A DNA stretch of 64,000 nt from Streptococcus suis (GCF_002964575.1 NZ_POQQ01000002.1:1-64000), one strand, 5' to 3'. Shown: positions 45,210-56,824, counted from the first letter of the stretch. Numbers and translations: made by a program. Notes: generated from the letters alone by a model not told the origin.

Positions 45210-45421
45210 TCTTCTTCCTCCATGACATGATTACTACTATTTTATCACGAAGAGGCAGACTTGTCTTGAAAATATAGAAAAATAAACAATAAACACATGC
45301 TGAAATCATGCTTTCTAAAAACTGAATCTTTTTCATATGTTTGTGGAGAGTTTGTCTCAGCTGTCACAAGTCCAATGGCATTTTTGGGAAAAATCTGCGG
45401 AAATATGATAAAATAGTCAAC

Positions 45422-45706
45422 ATGAAAAAGAAAAAGACAGCCTTACTAGCAGGCTTATTGGGGGCAGGTGTGCTCACCGCTAGTGCTCAATTTTACCGTA
45501 AAATCCAAGAAGACCGTAAAAAAGCACAGGCCTTACAGGAGGTGCGTGACTTTTTCGCTGATTTAGGAGAGATTGCCACGGTCTATGTGGATGAAACAGC
45601 CTCAACGCAAGACTCTCTCGTTGGAGGAGTTGTGATGGAGGCAGGACAGGTATTTCTATTTGAAAATACCCAAGGTTCTATTCAATACAGGGAGGAAGAA
45701 AGATGA
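45422..45706 (+). CDS. DUF4651-type small membrane-anchored protein
   Basis: The 94-residue protein has a Lys-rich start and one hydrophobic segment (TALLAGLLGAGVLTASA), an Arg/Lys/Gln-rich linker and a small domain (EIATVYVDETAS, GGVVMEAGQVFLFEN). I place the start at the ATG at 45422 rather than 81 bases earlier. It overlaps the thioredoxin gene by four bases. Its function is unknown; co-occurrence with thioredoxin and ytpR genes suggests one operon. Confidence 0.75.
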   Translation: MKKKKTALLAGLLGAGVLTASAQFYRKIQEDRKKAQALQEVRDFFADLGEIATVYVDETASTQDSLVGGVVMEAGQVFLFENTQGSIQYREEER

Positions 45707-46023
45707 TTTTTCCAACAAATCTTGAAGAAGTAGCTGCCTTGATTGAAGATGGCAAGCCAACTGTTTTTCTATTTGTGACGACTTGGTGTGGAGATTGCCA
45801 CTATATCAAACCGCATGTGCCAGCTATCGAAGAAGCTTTTCCAGATTTCCGTTTTGTGCAACTGGATCGAGATGACTTTATGCCTTTGGCACAGGAATGG
45901 GCTATTTTAGGTATTCCAAGTCTGGTTGTTTTAGAAAATGGTAAGGAAATCGGTCGTTTTGTTGATAAGAATCGCAAGACCAAGGAAGAAATCATGAACT
46001 TCTTATCTGGATTGGGTAGGTAA
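45703..46023 (+). CDS. thioredoxin-family protein
   Basis: The 106-residue protein has a thioredoxin fold with the redox site WCGDC (about residues 27-31) instead of the canonical WCGPC, and the cis-Pro segment LGIPSLVV. It likely reduces disulphides in the cytoplasm; the altered site suggests a specialised partner. It starts inside the preceding stop codon (ATGA). Confidence 0.88.
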   Translation: MIFPTNLEEVAALIEDGKPTVFLFVTTWCGDCHYIKPHVPAIEEAFPDFRFVQLDRDDFMPLAQEWAILGIPSLVVLENGKEIGRFVDKNRKTKEEIMNFLSGLGR

Positions 46024-46067
46024 ATCAGCAGAGAAGCTCTGCCATTTCCCAAAAGAAAGGAAAAAAC

Positions 46068-47024
46068 ATGAAGAAATCACTAGGAAAAATCCTTCTGGCA
46101 CCTGTGGTGCTGGGATTGAGTTTAAGTTTGGCCCCGCTGGCTCAAGCTGAAATTCAGACGGATGTTATCAATGAAAAATGGGGCAAGCCAACACTGGTCT
46201 ATGGTGGCGGTTTGTCAGATGCGCAGGCGACAGAGGTTAACAATCTATTTGGTATTTCGGATGTTAATCATGTCAGCCGTCAGGTAGTTATTGGCACGGA
46301 TATGGACCAATATTTAGGTACATCTGGAGCGGACACAGCCTCCCTCTATTCATCTGTCTTGGTGCAAAAGCAGGATGCTGGAAAAGGGGTTGTGGTGGAT
46401 ATTAAGACGCCACAGAACATCACCTTGATTACTGGAACGCAGTATGCCAATGCGGCTATTACAGCTGGTGCGACGGATGTCTTGATTGATGTGGCAGCAC
46501 CGATTCAGGTGACTGGAGAATCTGCCTTGACAGGTGTTTACAAGGCTCTCGCGGCCAATGGTGAAACAGTTGACCCGGCTCGAACAGAGGTGGCCCAACA
46601 AGAATTAACGACTGTTAACGAAGTGGCGACAGCCCATACAGGTGACGCCAATTTTGATAGTTCAGCCTTGGATAAGGCGGTAGCGGAAATCAAGACTGCT
46701 CTTGCCGACTACAAACAATCAAACGGTCAAGTGGCTTCTGAGGCTAATATCAATACTATTATTAACGATGTCTTGGCCAATAACGGTTTGGAAAATGTCA
46801 TCACAGCAGATGAAGTTTCAAAATTGGTTACCTTTGCTAAAGCCTATCAGGAAACCTCTGCTATTGATTCGGCTGAGGTAGCTGCCCAGCTCAACCAGTT
46901 CAAGCAACAGGCGGAGCAACAAATTTCAGAAGCCTATAAGAATTTACAAGATTCAGGGATTTTAGAAAAAATCGGTGCCTTCTTTGAAAATCTATGGAAA
47001 GGCTTGACCGGTCTATTTGCATAA
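46068..47024 (+). CDS. exported DUF1002 protein
   Basis: The 318-residue protein has a signal peptide (about 1-27, LAPLAQAEI) and a DUF1002 body with Ala/Thr-rich and helical regions; the last 40 residues form an amphipathic Trp/Phe-containing helix. No catalytic motif is known. It lies between the thioredoxin and ytpR genes on the same strand with short gaps. Confidence 0.82.
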   Translation: MKKSLGKILLAPVVLGLSLSLAPLAQAEIQTDVINEKWGKPTLVYGGGLSDAQATEVNNLFGISDVNHVSRQVVIGTDMDQYLGTSGADTASLYSSVLVQKQDAGKGVVVDIKTPQNITLITGTQYANAAITAGATDVLIDVAAPIQVTGESALTGVYKALAANGETVDPARTEVAQQELTTVNEVATAHTGDANFDSSALDKAVAEIKTALADYKQSNGQVASEANINTIINDVLANNGLENVITADEVSKLVTFAKAYQETSAIDSAEVAAQLNQFKQQAEQQISEAYKNLQDSGILEKIGAFFENLWKGLTGLFA

Positions 47025-47042
47025 AGGAGAAATGAAAAAGAA

Positions 47043-47666
47043 ATGATTTTTACATATAATAAGGAACACGTTGGCGATGTTCTGATGGTGATTGTGGCTG
47101 AGGACAAGGGACAGGCTGTTCAGTTTGAACGCAAGGGTCAAGTGGCGCGTGTTTTCTTAGAGGAAACAGGAAAAACAGTTGCCTGGAATATTTTTGAAGC
47201 ATCAAGTTTGGTTGAGCTTGCTGGAAATGGTCAAGTATTCTTGACAGACGAGCAAGTTGCGACCTTGAATGCCGAATTAGCAAAAGAAGGCTTTATTGAA
47301 AGCTTGGTCAACGACAATGCTCCAAAGTTCGTAGTCGGTCAGATTGCGGATTTGGTTCCTCATCCAGACAGCGACCATCTCAATATCTGCCAGGTCAATG
47401 TCGGTGACAAAACGGTGCAAATCGTAGCTGGTGCGCCAAATGCTGCCCAAGGCTTGAAAACCATTGTGGCTCTTCCGGGGGCAATGATGCCGAGCGGTAG
47501 CCTGATTTTCCCAGGGAAATTGCGTGGTGAAGATAGCTTTGGTATGATGTGCAGTCCGCGTGAATTGGCTCTGCCAAACGCACCACAAGTCCGTGGTATT
47601 ATTGAATTAGACGACTCTGCAGTGGTCGGAGAAGCCTTTGATCCAGTAAAACACTGGAAGGGATAA
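47043..47666 (+). CDS. ytpR: YtpR-family tRNA-binding protein
   Basis: The 207-residue protein has an N-terminal DUF4479-like half (to about 95) and a C-terminal EMAP/tRNA-binding OB fold (VGQIADLVPHPDSDHLNICQ, GAPNAAQGLKTIVALPG, SFGMMCSPREL). Such proteins resemble the tRNA-binding domain of PheRS beta and MetRS. AAGGAG lies 13 bases upstream, rather far, and a four-codon frame (ATG AAA AAG AAA TGA) overlaps the start, so initiation may be coupled. Confidence 0.87.
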   Translation: MIFTYNKEHVGDVLMVIVAEDKGQAVQFERKGQVARVFLEETGKTVAWNIFEASSLVELAGNGQVFLTDEQVATLNAELAKEGFIESLVNDNAPKFVVGQIADLVPHPDSDHLNICQVNVGDKTVQIVAGAPNAAQGLKTIVALPGAMMPSGSLIFPGKLRGEDSFGMMCSPRELALPNAPQVRGIIELDDSAVVGEAFDPVKHWKG

Positions 47667-47671
47667 AAAAG

Positions 47672-47701
47672 AAGAATTGGTCAGATGGCCAATTCTTTTA
47701 A
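47672..47701 (+). terminator. ytpR terminator
   Basis: AAGAATTGG/CCAATTCTT followed by TTAA. Confidence 0.75.
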
Positions 47702-47748
47702 GTTAGGAAATATTTTTAAAAAAATGAGATGACATTTTTCTATGATTC

Positions 47749-47756
47749 TACGAATA
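47749..47756 (+). promoter_or_regulatory. canonical ComX box of ssbB
   Basis: TACGAATA, an exact ComX (cin) box, lies 20 bases before the ssbB start behind a T-rich stretch. No normal promoter is seen, so the gene should be competence-induced. Confidence 0.88.
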
Positions 47757-47776
47757 AATAAGTAGGAGGATATAAA

Positions 47777-48172
47777 ATGTATAATAAAGTTATTCTAATC
47801 GGTCGCTTGACGGCCCAACCCGAACTCACTCAAACCCCTAACGGTAAAAATTTGACTCGTGTAACTGTCGCGGTCAACCGCCGTTTTAAGACAGAAAATG
47901 GCGAACGTGAAGCGGATTTTCTCAATGTTATTTTCTGGGGCAAACTGGCGGAAACACTTGTCTCCTATGGCAGCAAGGGTAGTCTGATTTCTATTGATGG
48001 TGAGTTGCGGACCCGTAAATATGAAAAAGACGGCAGCAATCACTATGTGACTGAAATCTTGGGCAATACTTTCCAGTTACTCGAAAGCCGTGCCCAACGT
48101 GCCATGCGAGAAAATAATACTGGCGATGACCTAGCTGACTTGGTTCTGGAAGAGGAGGAATTACCGTTTTAA
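47777..48172 (+). CDS. ssbB: SsbB, competence single-strand DNA-binding protein
   Basis: The 131-residue protein is a short SSB: an OB fold (MYNKVILIGRLTAQPE, RREADFLNVIFWGK-like block) and an acidic tip EEEELPF that recruits partners. Its length and ComX box identify the late-competence paralogue that protects incoming DNA, not the essential Ssb. Together with comG it is the second ComX-controlled unit in the window. Confidence 0.93.
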   Translation: MYNKVILIGRLTAQPELTQTPNGKNLTRVTVAVNRRFKTENGEREADFLNVIFWGKLAETLVSYGSKGSLISIDGELRTRKYEKDGSNHYVTEILGNTFQLLESRAQRAMRENNTGDDLADLVLEEEELPF

Positions 48173-48251
48173 TATCGGTCCCAAGACCGATGGAGAATGT
48201 TGAAAAGTAGGCTATACTACAGTTAATCCTAAATATTTTTCATATCTCCTT

Positions 48252-48280
48252 AAAAACGCTGACGAAAGTTGGCGTTTTTT
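48252..48280 (+). terminator. ssbB terminator
   Basis: AAAAACGCTGAC/GTTGGCGTTTTT, imperfect, ending in a T-run. Confidence 0.7.
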
Positions 48281-48285
48281 GCTGT

Positions 48286-48531
48286 TCATTTTCTATATTT
48301 CCACCATTCTACTAGCATAACAATCAGTGACAATAGGATAACGCCATAAAAGAAAAAGATGATGTAATGAGGGTGGCTAAAGAAAAATATCCAGACTAGC
48401 CAGAGCAGGTATGCAAATATCATTTTCCCCCAAAAGCCTAATTTACGTTTTAAAAACCATTCTGCAAAACTTTCGTAGGCTGAAAATCGGCTTTCAAGGT
48501 AATCTGTTTTTAAATCTCTAAAAAATTTCAT
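48286..48531 (-). CDS. small two-helix membrane protein
   Basis: The 81-residue protein has an N-terminal amphipathic charged part (FRDLKTDYLESRFSAYESFAE) and two hydrophobic segments (MIFAYLLWLVWIFFF and YIIFFFYGVILLSLIVML) before a basic end. I do not recognise a family. It converges on ssbB and has no partner. The open frame, strong membrane pattern and plausible start support a real gene. Confidence 0.6.
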   Translation of the reverse strand: MKFFRDLKTDYLESRFSAYESFAEWFLKRKLGFWGKMIFAYLLWLVWIFFFSHPHYIIFFFYGVILLSLIVMLVEWWKYRK

Positions 48532-48641
48532 GAATACCCCTTAACTTTTTAAAAATAGTATAACATAGTTTGCCAATAATGAATAGGTAAATTCTGCCTC
48601 ATACTTAAGAAGGATTTTCACGAAAAAGGAATAGAATTTTC

Positions 48642-48708
48642 TTGACTATTTTTGACCAAGTGATACAATAGGAAATGTGAGTTAGCACTCGCAAACATAG
48701 AGTGCTAA
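48642..48708 (+). promoter_or_regulatory. groESL promoter and CIRCE operator
   Basis: TTGACT and TACAAT lie 16 bases apart. TTAGCACTC-N9-GAGTGCTAA at 48682-48708 is a perfect CIRCE, the site of the heat-shock repressor HrcA. No CtsR heptad was noticed. Confidence 0.92.
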
Positions 48709-48728
48709 AAATACCAGGAGGTAATACC

Positions 48729-50643
<1,915 letters not shown>

Positions 50644-50657
50644 GAAATAGCAAAATG

Positions 50658-50684
50658 ACACAGCTGATTGGCTGTGTTTTTTTC
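50658..50684 (+). terminator. groESL terminator
   Basis: ACACAGC/GCTGTGT with a six-base loop and seven T. Confidence 0.88.
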
Positions 50685-50707
50685 TTGAAAATTTCAAACA
50701 TATCTAT

Positions 50708-50736
50708 TTGACAATGGGTTTGGGATGTGGTACTAT
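50708..50736 (+). promoter_or_regulatory. rpsL promoter
   Basis: TTGACA and TACTAT spaced by 17 bases, 139 bases before rpsL. Confidence 0.78.
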
Positions 50737-50755
50737 ATTAGACGGTACTTTTTAC

Positions 50756-50847
50756 TTTTGGTCTCTCAAGAGTGTACAGGGACGTGCTGACAAATGTTGC
50801 AAAAGTACACACAGATAGGGGTTGTCACCAATGCCCTATCACCAAAA
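50756..50847 (+). promoter_or_regulatory. structured rpsL leader, possible three-way junction
   Basis: An outer stem TTTTGGT/ACCAAAA encloses two arms: GTGTAC/GTACAC and GATAGGG/CCCTATC. The second arm abuts the 3' strand of the outer stem with no gap, favouring stacking. All three stems are perfect. It may be a ribosomal-protein feedback site; I know no named family that I can assign. Confidence 0.55.
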
Positions 50848-50874
50848 ATAAAAAATATATACAGGAGAATGTAG

Positions 50875-51288
50875 ATGCCTACAATTAACCAGTTGGTACG
50901 TAAACCACGTAAGTCTAAAGTAGAAAAATCTAAATCACCAGCTTTGAACGTTGGTTACAACAGCCGTAAAAAAGTTCAAACAAACGTTTCATCACCACAA
51001 AAACGTGGTGTTGCAACTCGTGTCGGAACAATGACACCTAAAAAACCTAACTCAGCCCTTCGTAAATTTGCTCGTGTACGTTTGAGCAACCTTATCGAGG
51101 TTACTGCTTACATCCCAGGTATCGGTCACAACTTGCAAGAGCACAGCGTTGTTCTTCTTCGTGGTGGACGTGTAAAAGACCTTCCAGGGGTACGTTACCA
51201 TATCGTTCGTGGTGCACTTGATACTGCAGGTGTTAACGATCGTAAGCAAGGCCGTTCTAAATACGGTACTAAACGTCCAAAAGGCTAA
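50875..51288 (+). CDS. rpsL: 30S ribosomal protein S12
   Basis: The 137-residue protein of the decoding centre shows the family start [13 protein letters not shown] and the streptomycin-contact segments [11 protein letters not shown] (Lys of wild type present) and [12 protein letters not shown]. No resistance substitution is evident. It starts the str operon with rpsG 16 bases downstream. Confidence 0.97.
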   Translation: MPTINQLVRKPRKSKVEKSKSPALNVGYNSRKKVQTNVSSPQKRGVATRVGTMTPKKPNSALRKFARVRLSNLIEVTAYIPGIGHNLQEHSVVLLRGGRVKDLPGVRYHIVRGALDTAGVNDRKQGRSKYGTKRPKG

Positions 51289-51304
51289 GAAAGGGGAAAT
51301 ATAA

Positions 51305-51775
51305 ATGAGTCGTAAAAATCAAGCGCCTAAGCGCGAAGTATTGCCAGATCCATTGTATAACTCAAAATTGGTAACTCGTTTGATTAACCGTGTTATGTTG
51401 GACGGTAAACGTGGTACTGCTGCATCAATCGTTTACGGTGCTTTTGATCAAATCAAAGAAGCAACTGGTAACGATGCACTTGAAGTATTTGAAACAGCAA
51501 TGGAAAACATCATGCCTGTACTTGAAGTACGTGCACGTCGTGTCGGTGGTTCTAACTACCAAGTCCCAGTTGAAGTTCGTCCAGAGCGTCGTACAACACT
51601 TGGTCTTCGTTGGTTGGTAACAATCGCTCGTAACCGTGGTGAGCATACTATGATCGATCGCCTTGCGAAAGAAATCATGGATGCAGCAAACAACACTGGT
51701 GCAGCTGTTAAGAAACGTGAAGATACTCACAAAATGGCAGAAGCAAACCGCGCATTCGCACACTTCCGCTGGTAA
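51305..51775 (+). CDS. rpsG: 30S ribosomal protein S7
   Basis: The 156-residue head protein organises 16S rRNA and contacts E-site tRNA. It has [20 protein letters not shown], the [13 protein letters not shown] loop ([14 protein letters not shown]) and the end [14 protein letters not shown]. In many bacteria S7 is the operon's feedback regulator. Confidence 0.97.
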
Positions 51776-51778
51776 GAA

Positions 51779-51887
51779 TAAGATACGAGGGCGTCAAGCA
51801 ACTCCTAGACAAAATAGGGAAGCGATTGCTGTGCAATCAATGAGGTTCATCTTTTTGTCAGTGAGTTGTAGCCCGAGTTCAATTAGG
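51779..51887 (+). repeat. repeat unit related to those in the rpoB leader
   Basis: It begins AAGATACGAGGGCGT and ends CCGAGTTCAATTA, the same termini as the three units before rpoB, but with a different interior and the opposite strand. The remaining bases to 52010 hold a small palindrome TTGAGGC-TT-GCCTCAA and no gene. Confidence 0.7.
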
Positions 51888-52010
51888 ATGTGAGGACGTT
51901 AAGTCAGTTCTATATAAATCGATTGAGATTATGGTACCAACTTATCGTTCAACCATCACAAATCGGATTGAGGCTTGCCTCAACCACTTCACACCATTAG
52001 TAAGAAATCA

Positions 52011-52040
52011 AGCGGGTGGGACTTGCCCACTCGCTTTTCT
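52011..52040 (+). terminator. terminator between rpsG and fusA
   Basis: GCGGGTGGG/CCCACTCGC (one G-U) with a five-base loop then TTTTCTT. fusA therefore has its own promoter; a TATAAT at 52051-52056 is likely its -10. Confidence 0.85.
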
Positions 52041-52093
52041 TAAAATATGGTATAATTAAAATATAAAACTAAAAATATAGGAGAACAAACCTC

Positions 52094-54175
52094 ATGGCAC
52101 GCGAATTTTCATTAGAAAAAACTCGTAATATCGGTATCATGGCGCACGTTGACGCGGGTAAAACAACGACAACTGAGCGTATTCTTTACTACACTGGTAA
52201 AATCCACAAAATCGGTGAAACTCACGAAGGTGCATCACAAATGGACTGGATGGAGCAAGAGCAAGAGCGTGGTATCACTATCACATCTGCTGCAACAACA
52301 GCTCAATGGAACAACCACCGTGTAAACATCATCGACACACCAGGACACGTGGACTTCACAATCGAAGTACAACGTTCACTTCGCGTTCTTGATGGTGCGG
52401 TAACTGTTCTTGACTCACAATCAGGTGTTGAGCCACAAACTGAAACAGTATGGCGTCAAGCAACTGAATACGGTGTTCCACGTATCGTATTCGCGAACAA
52501 AATGGATAAAATCGGTGCTGACTTCCTTTACTCAGTAAGCACACTTCATGATCGTCTTCAAGCAAATGCGCATCCAATCCAGTTGCCAATCGGTTCTGAA
52601 GATGAATTCCGTGGTATCATCGACTTGATCAAGATGAAGGCTGAAATCTATACTAACGACCTTGGTACAGATATTCTTGAAGAAGATATTCCAGCTGAAT
52701 ACCTTGACCAAGCTCAAGAATACCGTGAAAAATTGGTGGAAGCAGTTGCTGAAACTGATGAAGAATTGATGATGAAATACCTTGAAGGTGAAGAAATCAC
52801 AAACGAAGAGTTGAAAGCTGCTATCCGTAAAGCAACTATCAACGTTGAATTCTTCCCAGTATTGTGTGGTTCTGCCTTCAAAAACAAAGGTGTTCAGTTG
52901 ATGCTTGATGCGGTTATCGACTACCTTCCAAGCCCAGTTGATATCCCAGCTATCAAAGGTATCAACCCAGATACAGATGCTGAAGAAGAGCGTCATGCTT
53001 CTGATGAAGAGCCATTTGCAGCTCTTGCCTTCAAGATCATGACTGACCCATTCGTAGGTCGTTTGACATTCTTCCGTGTTTACTCAGGTGTCCTTAATAG
53101 CGGTTCATACGTCATGAACACTTCTAAAGGTAAACGTGAGCGTATCGGACGTATCCTTCAAATGCACGCAAACAGCCGTCAAGAAATTGAAACTGTTTAC
53201 GCTGGTGACATTGCCGCTGCGGTTGGTTTGAAAGATACAACAACTGGTGACTCATTGACAGATGAAAAAGCTAAAGTAATCCTTGAGTCAATCCACGTTC
53301 CAGAACCAGTTATCCAATTGATGGTTGAGCCTAAGTCTAAAGCTGACCAAGACAAGATGGGTATCGCCCTTTCTAAATTGGCTGAAGAAGATCCAACATT
53401 CCGCGTTGAAACAAACGTTGAAACTGGTGAAACAGTTATCTCTGGTATGGGTGAGTTGCACTTGGATGTCCTTGTTGACCGTATGCGTCGTGAATTCAAG
53501 GTTGAAGCAAACGTAGGTGCTCCTCAAGTATCATACCGTGAAACATTCCGCGCTTCTACACAAGCTCGTGGTTTCTTCAAACGCCAGTCTGGTGGTAAAG
53601 GTCAGTTCGGTGACGTTTGGATCGAATTCACACCAAACGAAGAAGGTAAAGGTTTCGAGTTCGAGAACGCTATCGTCGGTGGTGTGGTTCCACGTGAATT
53701 CATCCCAGCGGTTGAAAAAGGTCTCGTAGAATCTATGGCTAACGGTGTTCTTGCTGGTTACCCAATCGTTGACGTGAAAGCGAAGCTTTACGATGGTTCA
53801 TACCACGATGTCGACTCATCTGAAACAGCCTTCAAAGTGGCAGCATCTCTTGCCCTTAAAGAAGCAGCTAAATCAGCTCAACCAACTATCCTTGAGCCAA
53901 TGATGCTTGTAACCATCACTGCACCAGAAGATAACCTTGGTGACGTTATGGGTCACGTGACAGCACGTCGTGGTCGCGTTGATGGTATGGAAGCTCGTGG
54001 TAACACACAAATTGTTCGTGCTTATGTGCCACTTGCTGAAATGTTCGGTTACGCAACTGTTCTTCGTTCAGCAACACAAGGTCGCGGTACCTTCATGATG
54101 GTATTTGACCACTACGAAGATGTACCAAAATCTGTACAAGATGAAATCATCAAGAAAAACGGTGGCAATGCTTAA
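52094..54175 (+). CDS. fusA: elongation factor G
   Basis: The 693-residue GTPase moves tRNAs and mRNA on the ribosome. GTPase motifs AHVDAGKTT, the switch region [17 protein letters not shown] and NKMDK are present, followed by domains II-V with the conserved end blocks. Codon choice is that of a highly expressed gene. Start at ATG 52094 behind TAGGAGAAC. It is followed by a strong terminator. Confidence 0.98.
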   Translation: MAREFSLEKTRNIGIMAHVDAGKTTTTERILYYTGKIHKIGETHEGASQMDWMEQEQERGITITSAATTAQWNNHRVNIIDTPGHVDFTIEVQRSLRVLDGAVTVLDSQSGVEPQTETVWRQATEYGVPRIVFANKMDKIGADFLYSVSTLHDRLQANAHPIQLPIGSEDEFRGIIDLIKMKAEIYTNDLGTDILEEDIPAEYLDQAQEYREKLVEAVAETDEELMMKYLEGEEITNEELKAAIRKATINVEFFPVLCGSAFKNKGVQLMLDAVIDYLPSPVDIPAIKGINPDTDAEEERHASDEEPFAALAFKIMTDPFVGRLTFFRVYSGVLNSGSYVMNTSKGKRERIGRILQMHANSRQEIETVYAGDIAAAVGLKDTTTGDSLTDEKAKVILESIHVPEPVIQLMVEPKSKADQDKMGIALSKLAEEDPTFRVETNVETGETVISGMGELHLDVLVDRMRREFKVEANVGAPQVSYRETFRASTQARGFFKRQSGGKGQFGDVWIEFTPNEEGKGFEFENAIVGGVVPREFIPAVEKGLVESMANGVLAGYPIVDVKAKLYDGSYHDVDSSETAFKVAASLALKEAAKSAQPTILEPMMLVTITAPEDNLGDVMGHVTARRGRVDGMEARGNTQIVRAYVPLAEMFGYATVLRSATQGRGTFMMVFDHYEDVPKSVQDEIIKKNGGNA

Positions 54176-54185
54176 TTGATTGCCC

Positions 54186-54213
54186 AAGCCTGCTCAGTCG
54201 AGCAGGCTTTTTT
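54186..54213 (+). terminator. fusA terminator
   Basis: AAGCCTGCTC/GAGCAGGCTT with a four-base loop, then TTTT. Confidence 0.92.
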
Positions 54214-54253
54214 ATGCCTTCTATTCAGTCTATTTCATTGAGAGCAAGAAGAA

Positions 54254-54275
54254 AACCACCAGTTTGCTGGTGGTT
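54254..54275. repeat. orphan IS200-type hairpin
   Basis: AACCACCAG-TTTG-CTGGTGGTT repeats the stem seen at the end of the IS200-type relic (1681-1705). No transposase is nearby, so it is probably an IS end left behind. Confidence 0.5.
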
Positions 54276-54363
54276 GAGAAGATGTTATGGTCCACTAATA
54301 CTCAACAAAAATCAAAAGCAAACCAATCAAGTGGCTATTTCCCCATCCCAATTACACATAAAA

Positions 54364-55527
54364 TCATTGTTCTGGAACTGGAAATATCTTGAAGTATTGT
54401 AGTTGTTCTTGATAGAGTTTGGTATACTTGCTGGCTTGTGATAAGTTAGACAGAATTGTTTGTGTGCGACTTGGAAAGTCAGTGATGATCCCATCTACTT
54501 CTATGGTGTCTGCTTGTTGGACCCCTTCTTCAGTATTGACTGTCCATACATAGAAGGATTTGCCGGATTGGCGAATATAGTTGAGTAATTCATTCGTGAG
54601 TTGATCCAATGGAACACTATAACCTGTCAGGTTGGCTAATTCAATTTCCGGAGGTGCGCTCATCAATAAGTAGGTTTCAAATGCTGGTGAATGTTTTAGG
54701 ATTGCATTTATGAAATGAGGATCAGCAGACTGAAGTTGGTGTCCATCGCTCTCAAAGACTTGCTGGTATTTCTTCATAAAATTGTCAGCCATCTGGGGAC
54801 TATCCAGATGGGAAGTTTTAAAATCAATTAAGAGTTTCTGGTTGTGTACTTTTGCTTCAGCTAGAATTTGGTCAAAACTTGCAATTTTGGCAGAATAGCC
54901 AGCCGCATCTGTTATAGTGGTTTCTGTTAAGTTTGCCAAAGTAAGATCATGGGGACGATAGTCTATACCAGCCCAATTGATTAAACTTGCATCGTGAAAA
55001 GCAATAAACTCTAGGTCAGCTGTTTCCCAAAGGTCGATTTCGATGTAGTCTGGCTGGCTCTTACTTGCTAACTGCAGTGCTTCAACGGTATTTTCAATAG
55101 CGTGGTGGTCGTTTAAAGCGCGATGAGAAATAATGAGTGGCGCTTTGGGGGTATGAAAGGAGGCTTCATATCGGGCTAATAAGAAGACCGGCACAACTGG
55201 AAGGAAGATGAAAAGGAGAGAAGAGGGCTTCCACCAAGTAAATTTTTCGTTAAAGAGTATTTTCCACCAGAACCACAAGGTAAGTGTGAGCGCAAGGACT
55301 AAACTACTGTAAAGAAAAGCGAAAAATAGGCTATAGTTCATTTGCACATGACTGGGAAAAATAGTAGAGATGACTGGCTGGATAGATATGCTGATTGTAT
55401 TTAATCCATACCATAATCCTAAACTGAATAAAGGAGTGAGAATGCTGAGGATGGATTTTTGAAATTTAGACCGATGTTTTCTTTTGGTTAAGTGTTTCTG
55501 GCGAATTTTTGAGTATTTTGTCGGCAT
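54364..55527 (-). CDS. glycerophosphodiester phosphodiesterase with N-terminal membrane helices
   Basis: The 387-residue protein has three hydrophobic stretches in its first 125 residues, then a GDPD domain that should face outside. Catalytic and metal motifs are ISHRALND, ENTVEAL, EIDLWETAD, FHD, DFKTSH and the end segment YVWTVNTEEGV and VDGIITDFP. It splits glycerophosphodiesters from lipids or teichoic acids into glycerol-3-phosphate and alcohol. It is transcribed alone, converging on fusA. Confidence 0.85.
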   Translation of the reverse strand: MPTKYSKIRQKHLTKRKHRSKFQKSILSILTPLFSLGLWYGLNTISISIQPVISTIFPSHVQMNYSLFFAFLYSSLVLALTLTLWFWWKILFNEKFTWWKPSSLLFIFLPVVPVFLLARYEASFHTPKAPLIISHRALNDHHAIENTVEALQLASKSQPDYIEIDLWETADLEFIAFHDASLINWAGIDYRPHDLTLANLTETTITDAAGYSAKIASFDQILAEAKVHNQKLLIDFKTSHLDSPQMADNFMKKYQQVFESDGHQLQSADPHFINAILKHSPAFETYLLMSAPPEIELANLTGYSVPLDQLTNELLNYIRQSGKSFYVWTVNTEEGVQQADTIEVDGIITDFPSRTQTILSNLSQASKYTKLYQEQLQYFKIFPVPEQ

Positions 55528-55658
55528 AGGAGTAATAACTTTCTAAAACATTACTTATGATTGTATCAAATTTTATAGGTTTTATCCAATTGCATCAGTA
55601 AGTTTTCAGAAATTCCATGCAGTTCCGACAATATTAACAATGAAACTATATGAAATTC

Positions 55659-55687
55659 TTGCTTTTTTATTGAATAAGTTATATAAT
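55659..55687 (+). promoter_or_regulatory. gap promoter
   Basis: TTGCTT and TATAAT with a 17-base spacer. The 111-base leader contains TTAAAAGGC-TT-GCCTTTTAA, a palindrome at 55743-55762. Confidence 0.75.
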
Positions 55688-55798
55688 AAAAACGTTGAAA
55701 AGATGCTTGTAGGCTTACAAGTTAATATTTTCACAAAAGGATTAAAAGGCTTGCCTTTTAAAATAAAGAACTCGATTTTCATAAGGAGGAAATCATTC

Positions 55799-56809
55799 AT
55801 GGTAGTTAAAGTTGGTATTAACGGTTTCGGACGTATCGGTCGTCTTGCTTTCCGTCGTATCCAAAACGTAGAAGGTGTTGAAGTTACTCGTATCAACGAC
55901 CTTACAGACCCAGTAATGCTTGCACACTTGTTGAAATACGACACAACTCAAGGTCGTTTCGACGGTACTGTTGAAGTTAAAGACGGTGGTTTCGAAGTTA
56001 ACGGTAAATTCGTTAAAGTTTCTGCTGAGCGTGAGCCAGGAAAAATTGACTGGGCTGCTGACGGCGTAGAAATCGTTCTGGAAGCAACTGGTTTCTTCAC
56101 TTCAAAAACTGCTGCTGAGCAACACATCCACGAAAATGGTGCTAAGAAAGTTGTTATCACTGCTCCTGGTGGTAACGATGTTAAGACTATCGTTTTCAAC
56201 ACTAACCACGATATCCTTGATGGTACTGAAACAGTTATCTCAGGTGCTTCATGTACTACAAACTGTTTGGCACCAATGGCTAAAGCTCTTCACGATGCAT
56301 TTGGCGTTCAAAAAGGTTTGATGACTACAATCCACGGTTACACTGGTGACCAAATGGTTCTTGACGGCCCACACCGTGGTGGCGACCTTCGTCGTGCTCG
56401 TGCTGCTGCTGCAAACATCGTTCCTAACTCAACTGGTGCTGCTAAAGCTATCGGCTTGGTAATCCCAGAATTGAACGGTAAACTTGACGGTGCTGCACAA
56501 CGTGTTCCAGTTCCAACAGGTTCTGTAACTGAATTGGTTGCAACTCTTGACAAGAAAGTAACTGCTGAAGAAGTAAACGCTGCTATGAAAGCTGCTGCTA
56601 CTGAATCATACGGTTACACTGAAGACCAAATCGTTTCTTCAGATATCGTAGGTATCTCATTCGGTTCATTGTTCGATGCAACTCAAACTAAAGTTCTTGA
56701 TGTTGATGGCGAACAATTGGTTAAAGTTGTTTCATGGTATGACAACGAAATGTCTTACACTGCACAACTTGTTCGTACTCTTGAGTACTTCGCAAAAATC
56801 GCTAAATAA
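55799..56809 (+). CDS. gap: glyceraldehyde-3-phosphate dehydrogenase
   Basis: The 336-residue glycolytic enzyme oxidises glyceraldehyde-3-phosphate with NAD. The NAD fold opens with [17 protein letters not shown] and the active Cys is in [13 protein letters not shown] start at the ATG at 55799, which follows AAGGAGGAAATC; the open frame extends 53 codons upstream through the leader. It is also a known surface-exposed protein in streptococci. Codon use is strongly biased. Confidence 0.97.
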   Translation: MVVKVGINGFGRIGRLAFRRIQNVEGVEVTRINDLTDPVMLAHLLKYDTTQGRFDGTVEVKDGGFEVNGKFVKVSAEREPGKIDWAADGVEIVLEATGFFTSKTAAEQHIHENGAKKVVITAPGGNDVKTIVFNTNHDILDGTETVISGASCTTNCLAPMAKALHDAFGVQKGLMTTIHGYTGDQMVLDGPHRGGDLRRARAAAANIVPNSTGAAKAIGLVIPELNGKLDGAAQRVPVPTGSVTELVATLDKKVTAEEVNAAMKAAATESYGYTEDQIVSSDIVGISFGSLFDATQTKVLDVDGEQLVKVVSWYDNEMSYTAQLVRTLEYFAKIAK

Positions 56810-56824
56810 TCCTTAGTGAAAATC

